A stretch of DNA of 64,000 nt from CALZFJ01 sp964459845 (lineage in GTDB: Bacteria > Bacteroidota > Bacteroidia > Bacteroidales > Muribaculaceae). Below are positions 1 through 8,615 of the stretch, one piece after another. A program made the position numbers and the translations under genes. The stretch's first letter is position 1. Each line of letters starts with the position of its first letter. The stretch spans positions 79,066-143,065 of the forward strand of contig CAYWOC010000003.1 of NCBI GenBank assembly GCA_964459845.1, read 5' to 3'. The notes beneath the pieces were generated by a model. The model was not told the DNA's origin, searched no databases, and saw only the letters and a program-made list of their open reading frames with translations.

Positions 1-5
1 ACTGT

Positions 6-608
6 TTATTTCACCTTGAAGTGAAGCACTTCGTTACCGTTGAGAGTTGCGCTCAACACGGTATCGATTTTCATCGTGTGGCAAGGCTCAGGGTCGCAAG
101 CGAATATTATGTCGCCAATTTTTAATGTAAAATAGCGACTTATATATTCTATCAGCGTATCGATGTCGGTCATAAGCTGGCTCGAAGAGCCTTTCATCAC
201 CGAGACACCATCCACCATGAAATCGAAATCGGCTGAATTGCCTATTTCCGCAATTGGCACAAAGTCGCCGAGGATTGCCGCACCGTCAAATGCATCGGCA
301 AGCGAGCCTGCATCGTCATCTGCAAACTGCTCCTTCATTCCGCAAGCCTTTACGGCAATGCCTATCGTCACCGCATCATAGTAGCGGCCGGCAAATTTCT
401 TGGCGATATTTTTGCCAAGGCGGTTCACACGAAATACTATCGACGGACTGCACTTGAAACTCTCGGCGAAATCTGGCAGGAAAAATGGTTTTCCGTCTTT
501 TAGTAGAGCCGAGTCTGACATCAAAAATACGGTTGGATTCTTCGCCAGTACTGGCGGCTCCGGCTCTGACGATATATTGTAATTGTTCTTAATTCCTATT
601 ACTTTCAT
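6..608 (-). CDS. Fumarylacetoacetate hydrolase (FAH) family protein
   Basis: A 200-aa protein that reads as the short Bacteroidota form of the FAH fold (acylpyruvate hydrolase or oxaloacetate tautomerase/decarboxylase type). Seen: a central region with KFAGRYYDAVTIGIAVKACG and the later VPIAEIG and DFDFMVDG stretches, followed by the C-terminal IGDIIFAC segment usual for the family's last strands. The family uses a divalent metal and cleaves C-C bonds of 2-oxo acids in the cytosol; the real substrate cannot be told. Its ATG overlaps the rex stop as ATGA (4 bases), so it is probably translated from the rex transcript. The stop is the TAA at 8-6. An FAH gene behind rex suggests a link to redox-controlled carbon metabolism, which is inference. 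Confidence 0.85.
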   Translation of the reverse strand: MKVIGIKNNYNISSEPEPPVLAKNPTVFLMSDSALLKDGKPFFLPDFAESFKCSPSIVFRVNRLGKNIAKKFAGRYYDAVTIGIAVKACGMKEQFADDDAGSLADAFDGAAILGDFVPIAEIGNSADFDFMVDGVSVMKGSSSQLMTDIDTLIEYISRYFTLKIGDIIFACDPEPCHTMKIDTVLSATLNGNEVLHFKVK

Positions 609-1264
609 TGTATCATTCTTTTCTTTTCTTCAAGACGATTATACATAACAGCGAGGTGGGCATATATTGATGTGTTCTGTATCACAATCTCATTGCTCGC
701 CTTTATGCGCGACGGAGTGAAATTCCATATGGCTTGTATTCCACAGGCAATCATCGTGTCGGTGGCATCCTGAGCATGTTCTGCCGGCACTGCAAGGATT
801 CCTATTTCTGTGCCAAACTCCTTCTGTCGCTCATCAAGCTCATCCATGCTGAAAATCGGCACACCGCCTATGTCGGTGCCTATGAGTGTCGGATTCACAT
901 CGAATCCTGCCACAATATTAAGTCCGAATTGCGTAAGTCCCGAGTCTTGTATCAGAGCCGAGCCAAGACTGCCTACACCTATCATAAACGCATTATGCTC
1001 TTGCTTGAATCCAAGGAAATCCTCAAGCTCATTGACAAGTGTCTCCACCTCATATCCTATCCTTGTCTTTCCCTTAATGTTGAGAAACGACAAGTCTTTG
1101 GCTATCTGCGATGCATCAACATTTATCTCTTTGGCTATCTGCGTGGACGACACGTATTCCACATGGCGGCTGCGTTGCAGATTCAGATAAGCGAGATACC
1201 AAGGCAAGCGACTGATGGTAGGCTCAGGTAACAATATTTTTGCAATGTTTTTATTCTCAATCAT
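605..1264 (-). CDS. rex: Redox-sensing transcriptional repressor Rex
   Basis: About 219 aa, the usual Rex length. An N-terminal winged-helix domain (about residues 1-80, with the helix around SSTQIAKEINVDASQIAKDL) is followed by a Rossmann domain whose GVGSLGSAL matches the NAD(H)-binding GxGxxG loop, and a C-terminal swapped helix ending NRLEEKKRMIQ. Rex senses the NADH/NAD+ ratio and represses fermentation and respiration genes when NADH is low. I chose the ATG at 1264; the longer reading frame begins with GTG at 1273 and adds only three residues. A good promoter lies just upstream and gives a short leader. No Rex-type palindrome (TTGTGA..TCACAA) is visible in the upstream gap, so autoregulation is not supported by sequence. 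Confidence 0.96.
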   Translation of the reverse strand: MIENKNIAKILLPEPTISRLPWYLAYLNLQRSRHVEYVSSTQIAKEINVDASQIAKDLSFLNIKGKTRIGYEVETLVNELEDFLGFKQEHNAFMIGVGSLGSALIQDSGLTQFGLNIVAGFDVNPTLIGTDIGGVPIFSMDELDERQKEFGTEIGILAVPAEHAQDATDTMIACGIQAIWNFTPSRIKASNEIVIQNTSIYAHLAVMYNRLEEKKRMIQ

Positions 1265-1286
1265 ATTTGCCACTGTTATTATTCGC

Positions 1287-1317
1287 CAAATTTAGCAATA
1301 ATACTTCAATGCTCAAA
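1287..1317 (-). promoter_or_regulatory. Bacteroidota-type promoter of rex
   Basis: Read on the minus strand, TTTG (1317-1314) is separated by exactly 19 bases from TAAATTTG (1294-1287), matching the Bacteroidota housekeeping consensus TTTG-N19/20-TAnnTTTG. Transcription would start near 1280, about 16 bases before the chosen rex ATG. Confidence 0.75.
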
Positions 1318-1331
1318 AAAATCATAATTTT

Positions 1332-1523
1332 TTAATATGAGAAAACACACACTATCACTGCAAGTGGAATGATGGCACATGCCGATATTGCAGAGCCGAC
1401 AATCCGAGTGACGACCGAATGCACATAGCAACCATTTCGCCTCCTATATATCACCAACAACAGAAACAGCGACTGGATTATCCCTACAATTCCAATATAA
1501 AACAGATATAATGCTAAACCCAT
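1332..1523 (-). CDS. Small two-helix membrane protein (orphan)
   Basis: A 63-aa protein with two hydrophobic segments (about residues 2-25 and 40-61) joined by a short basic loop IYRRRNGCYVHSVVTR. I do not recognise a family. It follows the similar 59-aa gene at 1625-1804 on the same strand and has the same plan: helix, basic loop with a cysteine, helix. A candidate -10-like element TAAATTTG lies about 20 bases upstream of the ATG (CAAATTTA on the plus strand near 1543-1550). It could be a chance open frame, but the hydrophobic pattern and codon content look coding. Confidence 0.5.
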   Translation of the reverse strand: MGLALYLFYIGIVGIIQSLFLLLVIYRRRNGCYVHSVVTRIVGSAISACAIIPLAVIVCVFSY

Positions 1524-1624
1524 AATTTTTCGTCAGTTTATATGGACAAATTTAAGGATAATTTGCGAGATCTTTATAATCATCTCTGAAAAATAGCAGA
1601 ATTTCGGCATTGAGCCAGAGTGTC

Positions 1625-1804
1625 TTAATGACAGCAACCTATAAGCCACTGGCCAAACCCCACTGCCAACAGAATCGCAAGCATTACGCTTATCGTCCTG
1701 CTTGTGACGTTTTCTCCCCTGACTTTTTTCAACACACAAGCGCTTAGCACATAGACGCATTTGCCTACGATTATGCACATCAATATGACAAAAAGCCCAA
1801 GCAT
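1625..1804 (-). CDS. Small two-helix membrane protein, 59 aa (orphan)
   Basis: A 59-aa frame reading ATG CTT GGG CTT TTT GTC ... TGT CAT TAA. It predicts a hydrophobic helix from the first residue to about 25, a basic loop KKVRGENVTSR, and a second helix (about 38-56, SVMLAILLAVGFGQWL). A purine-rich AGGAGGAAGA sits just before the ATG, unusual for this phylum where Shine-Dalgarno motifs are rare, and TACTTTTG (1840-1833) fits the promoter -7 element about 30 bases upstream. It lies in a different frame from a longer arginine- and cysteine-rich frame (1533-1778) that looks spurious. The plan resembles the neighbour at 1332-1523, so the two may be a pair. Function unknown. Confidence 0.6.
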   Translation of the reverse strand: MLGLFVILMCIIVGKCVYVLSACVLKKVRGENVTSRTISVMLAILLAVGFGQWLIGCCH

Positions 1805-2066
1805 ATTCTTCCTCCTACAGTCTTGATTTATGCAAAAGTAATTATTTTTAGCTAAAATCGCTCATTAAAGATACAATTTAAATCTATCGCGATGAAATGG
1901 TTAAAATTTTGTTAAATGAGCTTTGCCATAAAAATATAGAACGAATTTTTCATATTTTTGTAAAAATATCTTGAAACTTACAGCTCGATACTTACGGTTT
2001 ATAGTTTTTAAGTTTTCGTGAATACGATACACACTTTTTTATTCAGGCTCTAATTCTTATGTGGAT

Positions 2067-3251
2067 ATGTTTTTTGAAATTGTCGATATTGTCATATATG
2101 TCTTGCTTGCAGTAAATGTACTCTATTTACTTATATATAGCATAGCATCGTTGAAACGCACCAAGAACAACGCGATAGAATACAAGCCCCAAAACGACAC
2201 CGATTACACCCGATTTGCAGTGGTGATAGCCGCATATCGTGAGGACAATGTGATTGAACACACCGTGAAGACATGCCTTGCAGTAGATTACCCAAGCGAC
2301 AAATTTGATGTGGTGGTGGTTTCCGACCACATGAAGCCGGAGACCAACGAGAGACTTCGGCAAATGCCTATAAAGGTGCTGCAAGTGGATTTCGAGCACA
2401 GTTCAAACACCAATTCACTGAAAGCGGCAGTGAACGCCTTGAATGCCTACGGGCATTATGATGTTGTGGTGATTGTGGATGCCGACAACCTTATTCCCAA
2501 AACTTATCTGCGCGACCTGAACGCAAAATTCTCCGATCCAAACGTCGAAGTGGTGCAAACTCACCGCGTAGCCAAAAACATCAACACCAATATGGCATAC
2601 CTCGATGCTATAAGCGAGGAAATCAACAACTCCATATTCCGCCAAGGACACGCCAACCTCGGCATGTCGGCGGCTCTGATAGGCTCGGGTATGGCGTTCC
2701 GCTTCAAGCTCTTCTACAACGCTATCCTAAGTGCCGAATCGATCGGCGGATTCGACCGCGAGCTTGAGCTGAGGCTGCTTTTCAATGGTGTGAAATTCCA
2801 TTACCTGCCCAACACCTACATCAAAGACGAGAAGATTCAGCATTCGCAGCATTTCTACAAGCAACGCCGTCGATGGCTTGCCGCACAATATGAGAGCCTA
2901 TGGGCATTTGCCCACTATTTGCTGCCCGCAATAAAGCGCCGTCGATGGGATTTCTGCGACAAGCTGATTCAGCAAGCCATGTTTTCGCGGGTGCTGCTGC
3001 TCGGCATCCTGTGTGTGATTGCAGTGTTCATGCAAATCACATTCTCGCAATATGCGCTAAAATGGTGGATACTGCTCGTCGCGCTCATTACGGCGCTTAT
3101 ATGCGCAATACCCCACAAATATTGCACACGAAAGTTGCTGAAAGTCTTGAGCCTCGTCCCTATGACATTTGCTATGATGTTTTGGAATCTGTTTAAGCTG
3201 AAAGAGGCTAAGCGCAAATTCATCCACACCGAACACGGAATAAAGAAATAG
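2067..3251 (+). CDS. Membrane GT2-family glycosyltransferase
   Basis: A processive-type family 2 glycosyltransferase that moves sugars from nucleotide donors to an envelope acceptor at the inner membrane. An N-terminal membrane helix (about residues 4-30) precedes the GT-A domain: VVIAAYRED, the metal-binding DAD (about 140), FDRELE (about 231) and QRRRW (about 268), the last being the QxxRW signature. Three or so membrane helices follow (about 308-375). The frame opens with GTG at 2061, but the ATG six bases later (2067) leaves the first helix intact and is preferred. It lies 26 bases ahead of a second GT2 gene and in line with the T9SS cluster, so it may build a surface polysaccharide; the acceptor is unknown. 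Confidence 0.88.
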   Translation: MFFEIVDIVIYVLLAVNVLYLLIYSIASLKRTKNNAIEYKPQNDTDYTRFAVVIAAYREDNVIEHTVKTCLAVDYPSDKFDVVVVSDHMKPETNERLRQMPIKVLQVDFEHSSNTNSLKAAVNALNAYGHYDVVVIVDADNLIPKTYLRDLNAKFSDPNVEVVQTHRVAKNINTNMAYLDAISEEINNSIFRQGHANLGMSAALIGSGMAFRFKLFYNAILSAESIGGFDRELELRLLFNGVKFHYLPNTYIKDEKIQHSQHFYKQRRRWLAAQYESLWAFAHYLLPAIKRRRWDFCDKLIQQAMFSRVLLLGILCVIAVFMQITFSQYALKWWILLVALITALICAIPHKYCTRKLLKVLSLVPMTFAMMFWNLFKLKEAKRKFIHTEHGIKK

Positions 3252-3277
3252 CCCCAAACACACAGCAAAAGGACAAT

Positions 3278-4147
3278 ATGGAAAAGGCTGAATACGACGA
3301 TAAAGTTTCAATAATAACCGTAAACTACAACGGATGGCGCGACACATGCGCTATGATTGAATCGCTTGCAAGATATGAGACTTATCCCTATGAGGTAATT
3401 GTGGTGGATAATGCCTCTCGTGGTGATGATGCCAAGCTGATAGCCTCAGCACACCCCGAAGTGCGAGTCATCACAAGCAAAAAGAACCTCGGTTTCGCTG
3501 GCGGTAACAATCTTGCCATTCCTTACGCCACAGGCAACTACCTTTTCTTCCTAAACAACGACACCGAGATAAAACGCCCCATTCTTTCAACCCTTGTCGG
3601 GAGGCTGCAAGACTCGTCGGTCGGCGGAGTGTCGCCACTCATCAGATTTTTCGACAATCCAGAAGCCATACAATACAACGGCTACTGGCGGCTTACGCCT
3701 ATCTCGTTGCGCAACACCGAGCCACAAGACTGGGAAGCCCACAAGCACACTCCAAGCTGCGAGATTGACGTGATGCATGGTGCTGCCATGATGGTGCGTC
3801 GCGACGTACTCGACCGCGTAGGTCCTATGCGAGAAGACTACTTCCTGTTCTATGAAGAATTTGACTGGAGCTACCGCATTCTTGAAGCCGGATATAAGAT
3901 ATGGTATGAAGCCGATGCAGAAGTATATCACAAAGAAGGTCAAAGTGTAGGCAAAATCACGCCTATGCGGGTACTATACATGACGCGCGCCCGCCGGCTA
4001 TTCGTGCGCTACAACTCTCATGGATGGCGCAAGTGGGCAAGCTATTGCTATCTCCTCGGAGTCGTTCTGCCGCGCGACATCTTGCGCTACGCCCTGCAAT
4101 GTCGCTTCGACCTCGTAAAAGCGGCATTATCCTCACTAACGAAATAG
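3278..4147 (+). CDS. GT2-family glycosyltransferase (rhamnosyltransferase-like)
   Basis: A 289-aa cytosolic or membrane-associated GT2 enzyme of the WbbL/rhamnosyltransferase-like group. Seen: VSIITVNYNG at the N-terminus, VVDNAS (about 43-48), KNLGFAGGNN (about 69-78), and the metal-binding NNDTE (about 93-97), followed by the acceptor-side HGAAMMVRRD and YEEFDWSYR (the ED-type catalytic base region). AAAGGAC lies a few bases before the ATG. It follows the membrane GT2 closely and is likely co-transcribed with it. A role in O-antigen or another surface glycan is inferred from the family. In Porphyromonas T9SS cargo is anchored on such a glycan (A-LPS), which makes the neighbouring por genes suggestive. 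Confidence 0.88.
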   Translation: MEKAEYDDKVSIITVNYNGWRDTCAMIESLARYETYPYEVIVVDNASRGDDAKLIASAHPEVRVITSKKNLGFAGGNNLAIPYATGNYLFFLNNDTEIKRPILSTLVGRLQDSSVGGVSPLIRFFDNPEAIQYNGYWRLTPISLRNTEPQDWEAHKHTPSCEIDVMHGAAMMVRRDVLDRVGPMREDYFLFYEEFDWSYRILEAGYKIWYEADAEVYHKEGQSVGKITPMRVLYMTRARRLFVRYNSHGWRKWASYCYLLGVVLPRDILRYALQCRFDLVKAALSSLTK

Positions 4148-4249
4148 CACCCGGCCACCACACAAAAAATTTTCACTGACATAGAATGGGATAGCAGAAA
4201 ATTGCGTGGAAGGATGCAATAATTTTTGCAGTGGTGCGTTTTAATAGTA

Positions 4250-5038
4250 ATGATAAAGAACATTCGAGAAATATGTACCAAGTTTTTGGCGATGTGTCGC
4301 AATCGTGAAGCTGCACTTTTGTGCCACAGTGCGGGACGTACGCTTATGGCTGCGCTGCTGCTTATGGGCGTGTCGTGCTGCTGGGCGCAAGATAACGACC
4401 GCATACTCAATCGCCAATATGCCGATTTGAAAAAGCTGCATTTCGGATTCTCGGTGGGATTCCATTTTCAAGATTTGAAAATGCAGAACAATGGCTATGT
4501 GACAGAAGATGGCGAGGCTTGGTTTGCCGAAGTGCCGAGCCATTCTCCGGGATTTTGCGTGAATGTCCTTGCCGACTTGCGGCTGTCGAAGTTCTTCAAT
4601 CTGCGCTTCTCGCCCGGAATGTATTTCGGCAATAAGAATGTGAAATTCCGTGATGCCACAAATGATGTGGTTGAAAGCCAGAACGTGAAAAGCAACTATG
4701 TGGTTCTGCCGGTTGATTTGAAGTACTCGGCTTTGCGCCACCGCAATATGCGTCCGTATCTAATCGGAGGACTAATGGGAGTGTTCGACGTGTCGAAGAA
4801 GCGGAGCGAGCAGATTGCGCTCAATTCAAGCGACGTGATGCTCAGCATTGGGTTTGGCTGCGATTTCTATTTGCCGTTTTTCAAGCTGTGTCCTGAAGTG
4901 AAATTCTGCTTTGGACTGAAAGACATATTGAAGCACGACCGCCCCGACCTGTCGGACGATCCCGGAAAAATGAAATACACCAATTCCCTGAACCGAGTGT
5001 CATCGAATATGGTGGTCGTGACGTTTTATTTTGAATGA
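4250..5038 (+). CDS. porT: Type IX secretion outer-membrane protein PorT (SprT)
   Basis: An outer-membrane beta-barrel of about 262 aa required for T9SS assembly. The order of landmarks matches PorT: KKLHFGFSVGFHFQD just after the signal peptide, then LADLRLSKFFNLRFSPGMYF, then KSNYVVLPVDLKYSA, RPYLIGGLMGVFDVS, and a terminal strand ending in FYFE. The signal peptide ends at SCCWAQ. The start is uncertain: the frame is open from 4226, and candidates are ATG 4250 (MIKNIREI) or a later ATG (MCRNREAA, 4292), which would give a more ordinary signal peptide. It lies 28 bases before porP. In P. gingivalis porT (PG0751) lies far from porPKLMN (PG0287-0291), so the linkage here is informative. Confidence 0.88.
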   Translation: MIKNIREICTKFLAMCRNREAALLCHSAGRTLMAALLLMGVSCCWAQDNDRILNRQYADLKKLHFGFSVGFHFQDLKMQNNGYVTEDGEAWFAEVPSHSPGFCVNVLADLRLSKFFNLRFSPGMYFGNKNVKFRDATNDVVESQNVKSNYVVLPVDLKYSALRHRNMRPYLIGGLMGVFDVSKKRSEQIALNSSDVMLSIGFGCDFYLPFFKLCPEVKFCFGLKDILKHDRPDLSDDPGKMKYTNSLNRVSSNMVVVTFYFE

Positions 5039-5066
5039 TGATATTTTTTGTGAGGTATAGCAAGTG

Positions 5067-6083
5067 ATGAAAACTGAGGCACACTACATAAGATATTGCA
5101 GATACTTGATGCAGGTCGCACTTGTGCGGCTTGTAGTGCTTATAGTGGTGGGTATCGTGCCTGTTGCCGTATCGGCACAGACCGATGCGCAACTCACTCA
5201 ATACTGGGCTATGCCGACTTATTATAATCCAGGAGCCGCAGGCAACAGCGACTTTATCCGCGTCACGGCTGCAAGCCGCTTGCAGTGGGTGGGCATACCG
5301 AGAGCGCCACAAGCATTCCTCGGACTTGCCGACAGCCCGTTTAAGCTGCTCGGCAAGCGTATCGGTGCAGGTGTGGCGTTTATGCAGGAGACCGCCGGAC
5401 TATACAGCACACTCAACGCTTCGGCTCAGTTGGCATATAAAATCAAGTTTCCGAAAGGCGAACTCAGCATAGGCATGCAAGTGGGAATCATCAGCGAGAC
5501 ATTTAAAGGCACAGAAGTGCATAACCCCGACGATGACGACTACCACGAGGGCAACGACGACGGAATACCCACGATGGACATCAACGGAACATCACTCGAC
5601 GTTGGGGCTGGCTTGTTCTACACCCGCAAAAACTTCTGGGCATCGCTGTCGGCTACGCACCTCACACAGCCTACTATCACAATGAAAGCCGAATCGGAAC
5701 AGGAGAAGCAATATGAATTCAATACATCGAGAATCTGTTATTTTATGGCAGGTGGCAATATTCCAATAAAAAATACGTTATTTGAATTGCAGCCCTCGAT
5801 GTTGGCTAAGAGCGATTTCACATTCTTCAGTGCCGAGGCTACGGCGCGCGTGCGCTACAACAAGTTCATTTCGGGCGGTGTGGCATACAGGTGGAACGAT
5901 GCCGTGTCGGTGATGATAGGAGCCGAATTCAAGAATTTTTTTCTCGGCTACAGCTATGATTACCCCATATCAAGCATATCTAAGGCAAGCAGCGGCAGCC
6001 ACGAGGTGTTTCTTCGCTACAACGTGAAGCTGAATATGGCAGACAAGAATAAGAACAAACATAAGAGTATTCGTATAATGTAG
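5067..6083 (+). CDS. porP: Type IX secretion membrane protein PorP/SprF
   Basis: A 338-aa outer-membrane beta-barrel of the PorP/SprF family. The signal peptide ends at VAVSAQ, followed by the family hallmark TDAQLTQYWAMPTYYNPGAAG and RVTAASRLQWVG, then repeated amphipathic strands with acidic loops (NPDDDDYHEGNDDG) and a C-terminal GYSYDYPIS region. PorP belongs to the outer-membrane side of the T9SS and is encoded first in the classical porPKLMN operon, as here. The frame opens with GTG at 5064 followed at once by ATG at 5067; the ATG is chosen. Only five bases separate its stop from porK, indicating an operon. Confidence 0.93.
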   Translation: MKTEAHYIRYCRYLMQVALVRLVVLIVVGIVPVAVSAQTDAQLTQYWAMPTYYNPGAAGNSDFIRVTAASRLQWVGIPRAPQAFLGLADSPFKLLGKRIGAGVAFMQETAGLYSTLNASAQLAYKIKFPKGELSIGMQVGIISETFKGTEVHNPDDDDYHEGNDDGIPTMDINGTSLDVGAGLFYTRKNFWASLSATHLTQPTITMKAESEQEKQYEFNTSRICYFMAGGNIPIKNTLFELQPSMLAKSDFTFFSAEATARVRYNKFISGGVAYRWNDAVSVMIGAEFKNFFLGYSYDYPISSISKASSGSHEVFLRYNVKLNMADKNKNKHKSIRIM

Positions 6084-6088
6084 AATAT

Positions 6089-7534
6089 ATGAAAAAAGTA
6101 ATAATTTATATCTCCCTTGCACTGGCTGTGGCATCATGTATGGCACCAAAGGGCAATAGCGGCAGTGGTGGCGGTGAAGTTACTGGTGTCGGCGGTGTCG
6201 CATGGTCGGAGCCAACACCATATGGTATGGTGCTTGTAGATAGAGGTTCAATGAAAGTGGGTGTCGCCGATTCCGACAGCGTATGGGGCTTGAAGCCTAA
6301 CGCTCGTGGCGTGTCGGTAGATGCTTTCTGGATGGACGAAACCGAAATCACCAACTCAAAGTATAAGCAGTTCCTGTTCTGGGTGCGCGACTCCATTATC
6401 CGTGAACGTCTTGCCGACCCGGCATACGGCGGCAATGAGGCATTCAAGATAGAGGAGGACAAAGAGGGCAACCCTATCACTCCGCGCCTTAACTGGTCGA
6501 AAGCGATTCCTTGGAAAAATCCTAATGAGGATGAAGCCCGCGCCATAGAGAGTGTGTATCGCACAAATCCTATCACTGGCGTGCGAGAGCTTGACCCTAC
6601 ACAGATGATATATCGCTATGAAATCTATAATATGACCGAGGCTGTGAAGCGCAAAAATCGTCTCGACCCGAAACGCCGTGACTATAATACCGACCATGAG
6701 GTATCGGACATCGCTCCTATGATTTCCAAGGATACGGCATACATCGACGATGAGGGCAAAATTAAGCGTGAAACTATCACTCGCGCTCTCACTGGCGACT
6801 ATGATTTCTTGAACACATATATTGTTAACATATATCCCGACACAACTTGCTGGGTGAACGATTTCGAAAATGCCTACAATGAGCAGTATGTACGCATGTA
6901 TTTCTCTCATGCCGGCTATAATGATTATCCTGTGGTGGGTGTAAGCTGGGAGCAAGCTAATGCATTCTGTGCTTGGCGTACCGACTATCTGCGCCGCTCG
7001 CTCGGCAAACTTGGAGTGTATGTGGAACCGTATCGCTTGCCTACTGAGGCTGAGTGGGAATATGCTGCTCGTGCCGGCATGAACAAGAACAAGTATCCGT
7101 GGGACGGAGATTTGCCTATGGAGGAGAAAGAAGGATGCTTCTATGCCAACTTCAAGCCGCAGGAGGGCAATTATGTGAAAGACGGCAACTTGATAACATC
7201 TCGTGTAGGCACATATGCCGCCAACAACTTTGGCTTGTATGATATGGCTGGAAACGTGAGTGAATGGACTTCTACAGCTTATACCGAGAGTATCGACAAG
7301 AAGACGAGCGACCTGAACCCTGAATACAGATATGACGCGGCTGTGGGCGATAACGACAAAGACCCATACAATATGACGCGTAAAATCGTGCGTGGCGGTT
7401 CGTGGAAAGACGTGGCGCATAATGTGCGCAGCGACTTGCGCATGTGGGAATACCAGAATGAGCAACGCTCATATATCGGTTTCCGCTGCGTGCGCTCTAC
7501 GATAGGGTTCAGCAAGAACAAGAAAAGAAAGTGA
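6089..7534 (+). CDS. porK: Type IX secretion lipoprotein PorK/GldK
   Basis: A 481-aa outer-membrane lipoprotein that forms, with PorN, the periplasmic ring of the T9SS. The lipobox AVASC places the lipidated Cys at 17, followed by a Gly/Ser-rich linker. Most of the protein is a formylglycine-generating-enzyme-type (sulfatase-modifying factor) fold: VDAFWMDETEITNSKYKQFL, YPVVGVSWEQANAFCAWRT, YRLPTEAEWEYAARAG, NNFGLYDMAGNVSEWTS and a final VRGGSWKD...IGFRCVRS. A family-specific insertion (about 120-270) carries many charged residues. In PorK the fold is structural, not enzymatic. Five bases after porP and 54 before porL. Confidence 0.95.
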   Translation: MKKVIIYISLALAVASCMAPKGNSGSGGGEVTGVGGVAWSEPTPYGMVLVDRGSMKVGVADSDSVWGLKPNARGVSVDAFWMDETEITNSKYKQFLFWVRDSIIRERLADPAYGGNEAFKIEEDKEGNPITPRLNWSKAIPWKNPNEDEARAIESVYRTNPITGVRELDPTQMIYRYEIYNMTEAVKRKNRLDPKRRDYNTDHEVSDIAPMISKDTAYIDDEGKIKRETITRALTGDYDFLNTYIVNIYPDTTCWVNDFENAYNEQYVRMYFSHAGYNDYPVVGVSWEQANAFCAWRTDYLRRSLGKLGVYVEPYRLPTEAEWEYAARAGMNKNKYPWDGDLPMEEKEGCFYANFKPQEGNYVKDGNLITSRVGTYAANNFGLYDMAGNVSEWTSTAYTESIDKKTSDLNPEYRYDAAVGDNDKDPYNMTRKIVRGGSWKDVAHNVRSDLRMWEYQNEQRSYIGFRCVRSTIGFSKNKKRK

Positions 7535-7588
7535 GAATAAGACAAACTACAATAATTAGGAAGAACGAAAAATTTGCACAATAAATTT

Positions 7589-8545
7589 ATGGGCAAGATT
7601 AAGAAATATAAAAATGGCATTGAGCGTTTTCTCTCGGGAGAAAAGGGACAGCGTTTTTTCAACTTCGCTTATAGTATAGGTGCGGCTGTCGTGATTTGGG
7701 GTGCTCTTTTCAAAATTCTGCACCTGCCTGGTGGCAGCACTCTGCTATGTATCGGTATGGGTACTGAGGTGCTGATGTTCGTCTTGACGGCATTCGACCG
7801 TCCAGCCGAGGAATATAAGTGGGAAGAGGTGTTCCCCGTGCTTCGCTCAAAAGATCCGGAGGATCGTCCCGACTTCAATAGCGGTGCCGGAATTGTGATA
7901 ACAGGCTCGGGCGCAAATGCTACTGCCGTGAACGGCGGAGCGGTTGATGCCGGAGAGGCTCGCCATGCAGTGGGCATCCCCGACGGAATAAACTTGAGTG
8001 AAGAGGATTCACGCAGCTTGAGCGAAAGTATCGCCAAAATGTCGGCGGCAAGCGAGCAGCTTGCCAAGATGGCAGAACTGACCGATGCCACACAGCAATA
8101 TCTCAGCCAGATGTCGGCTATATCGGAACAGATGGAGCGGCTGCGCACCACAACCGAGGCTCTGAACAACGTGTCGGATGTGCTGCTCGGAAGCTACCGT
8201 GCAATCACCGACAACAGCGAGAACATAACGCGCAGCTCTACCGGATACGTAGAGCAGATGGAGAGCCTTAACCGCAATATCAGCGGACTAAACGCTATCT
8301 ACGAGATTCAACTGAAGAGCATATCTTCTCAACTCGACAGTATTGACCGCGTGAACCGTGGCTTGAAGGATATTCGCGACATGTATGAGAAATCGGCACG
8401 CGAGAGCAACTCTTATTGCGACGAAACCGAAAAACTCGCTTATAACATGAAGCAGCTCAACAGCGTGTATGAACGCATGGTGAAGGCGATGACTACAAAT
8501 ATGTATCGCCCTATGATGCCGGGCGATGATTCCGATAAGGATTGA
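7589..8545 (+). CDS. porL: Type IX secretion motor protein PorL/GldL
   Basis: A 318-aa inner-membrane protein, the stator-like part of the proton-driven PorL-PorM motor. Two adjacent membrane helices near the N-terminus (about 24-45, AYSIGAAVVIWGALFKIL; about 50-68, STLLCIGMGTEVLMFVL) are followed by the conserved EYKWEEVFPVL and a long Gln/Ser/Glu-rich cytoplasmic coiled coil (about 135-300). The second helix holds the conserved Glu (GMGTEVLMF) thought to carry protons. The open frame begins with TTG at 7574, but ATG 7589 (MGKIKKYKNG) matches the family start. Spacing to porM is 70 bases. Confidence 0.94.
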   Translation: MGKIKKYKNGIERFLSGEKGQRFFNFAYSIGAAVVIWGALFKILHLPGGSTLLCIGMGTEVLMFVLTAFDRPAEEYKWEEVFPVLRSKDPEDRPDFNSGAGIVITGSGANATAVNGGAVDAGEARHAVGIPDGINLSEEDSRSLSESIAKMSAASEQLAKMAELTDATQQYLSQMSAISEQMERLRTTTEALNNVSDVLLGSYRAITDNSENITRSSTGYVEQMESLNRNISGLNAIYEIQLKSISSQLDSIDRVNRGLKDIRDMYEKSARESNSYCDETEKLAYNMKQLNSVYERMVKAMTTNMYRPMMPGDDSDKD

Positions 8546-8615
8546 TTGCCAATCGGCATCTTGAGAAGTAATAAGATATATTGTAAAAAAGGATTTTGTG
8601 TAAAAACAATAATAA

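Noticed and set aside
1533..1778. 81-aa minus-strand frame
   Set aside because: Rich in Arg, Cys and His with no plausible start; the overlapping 59-aa frame at 1625-1804 has a ribosome site, promoter and membrane-helix pattern and is the better gene.
6356..7465. 369-aa minus-strand frame across porK
   Set aside because: Shadow of porK, full of His, Ile and Cys codons; porK is fixed by its lipobox, fold motifs and operon order.
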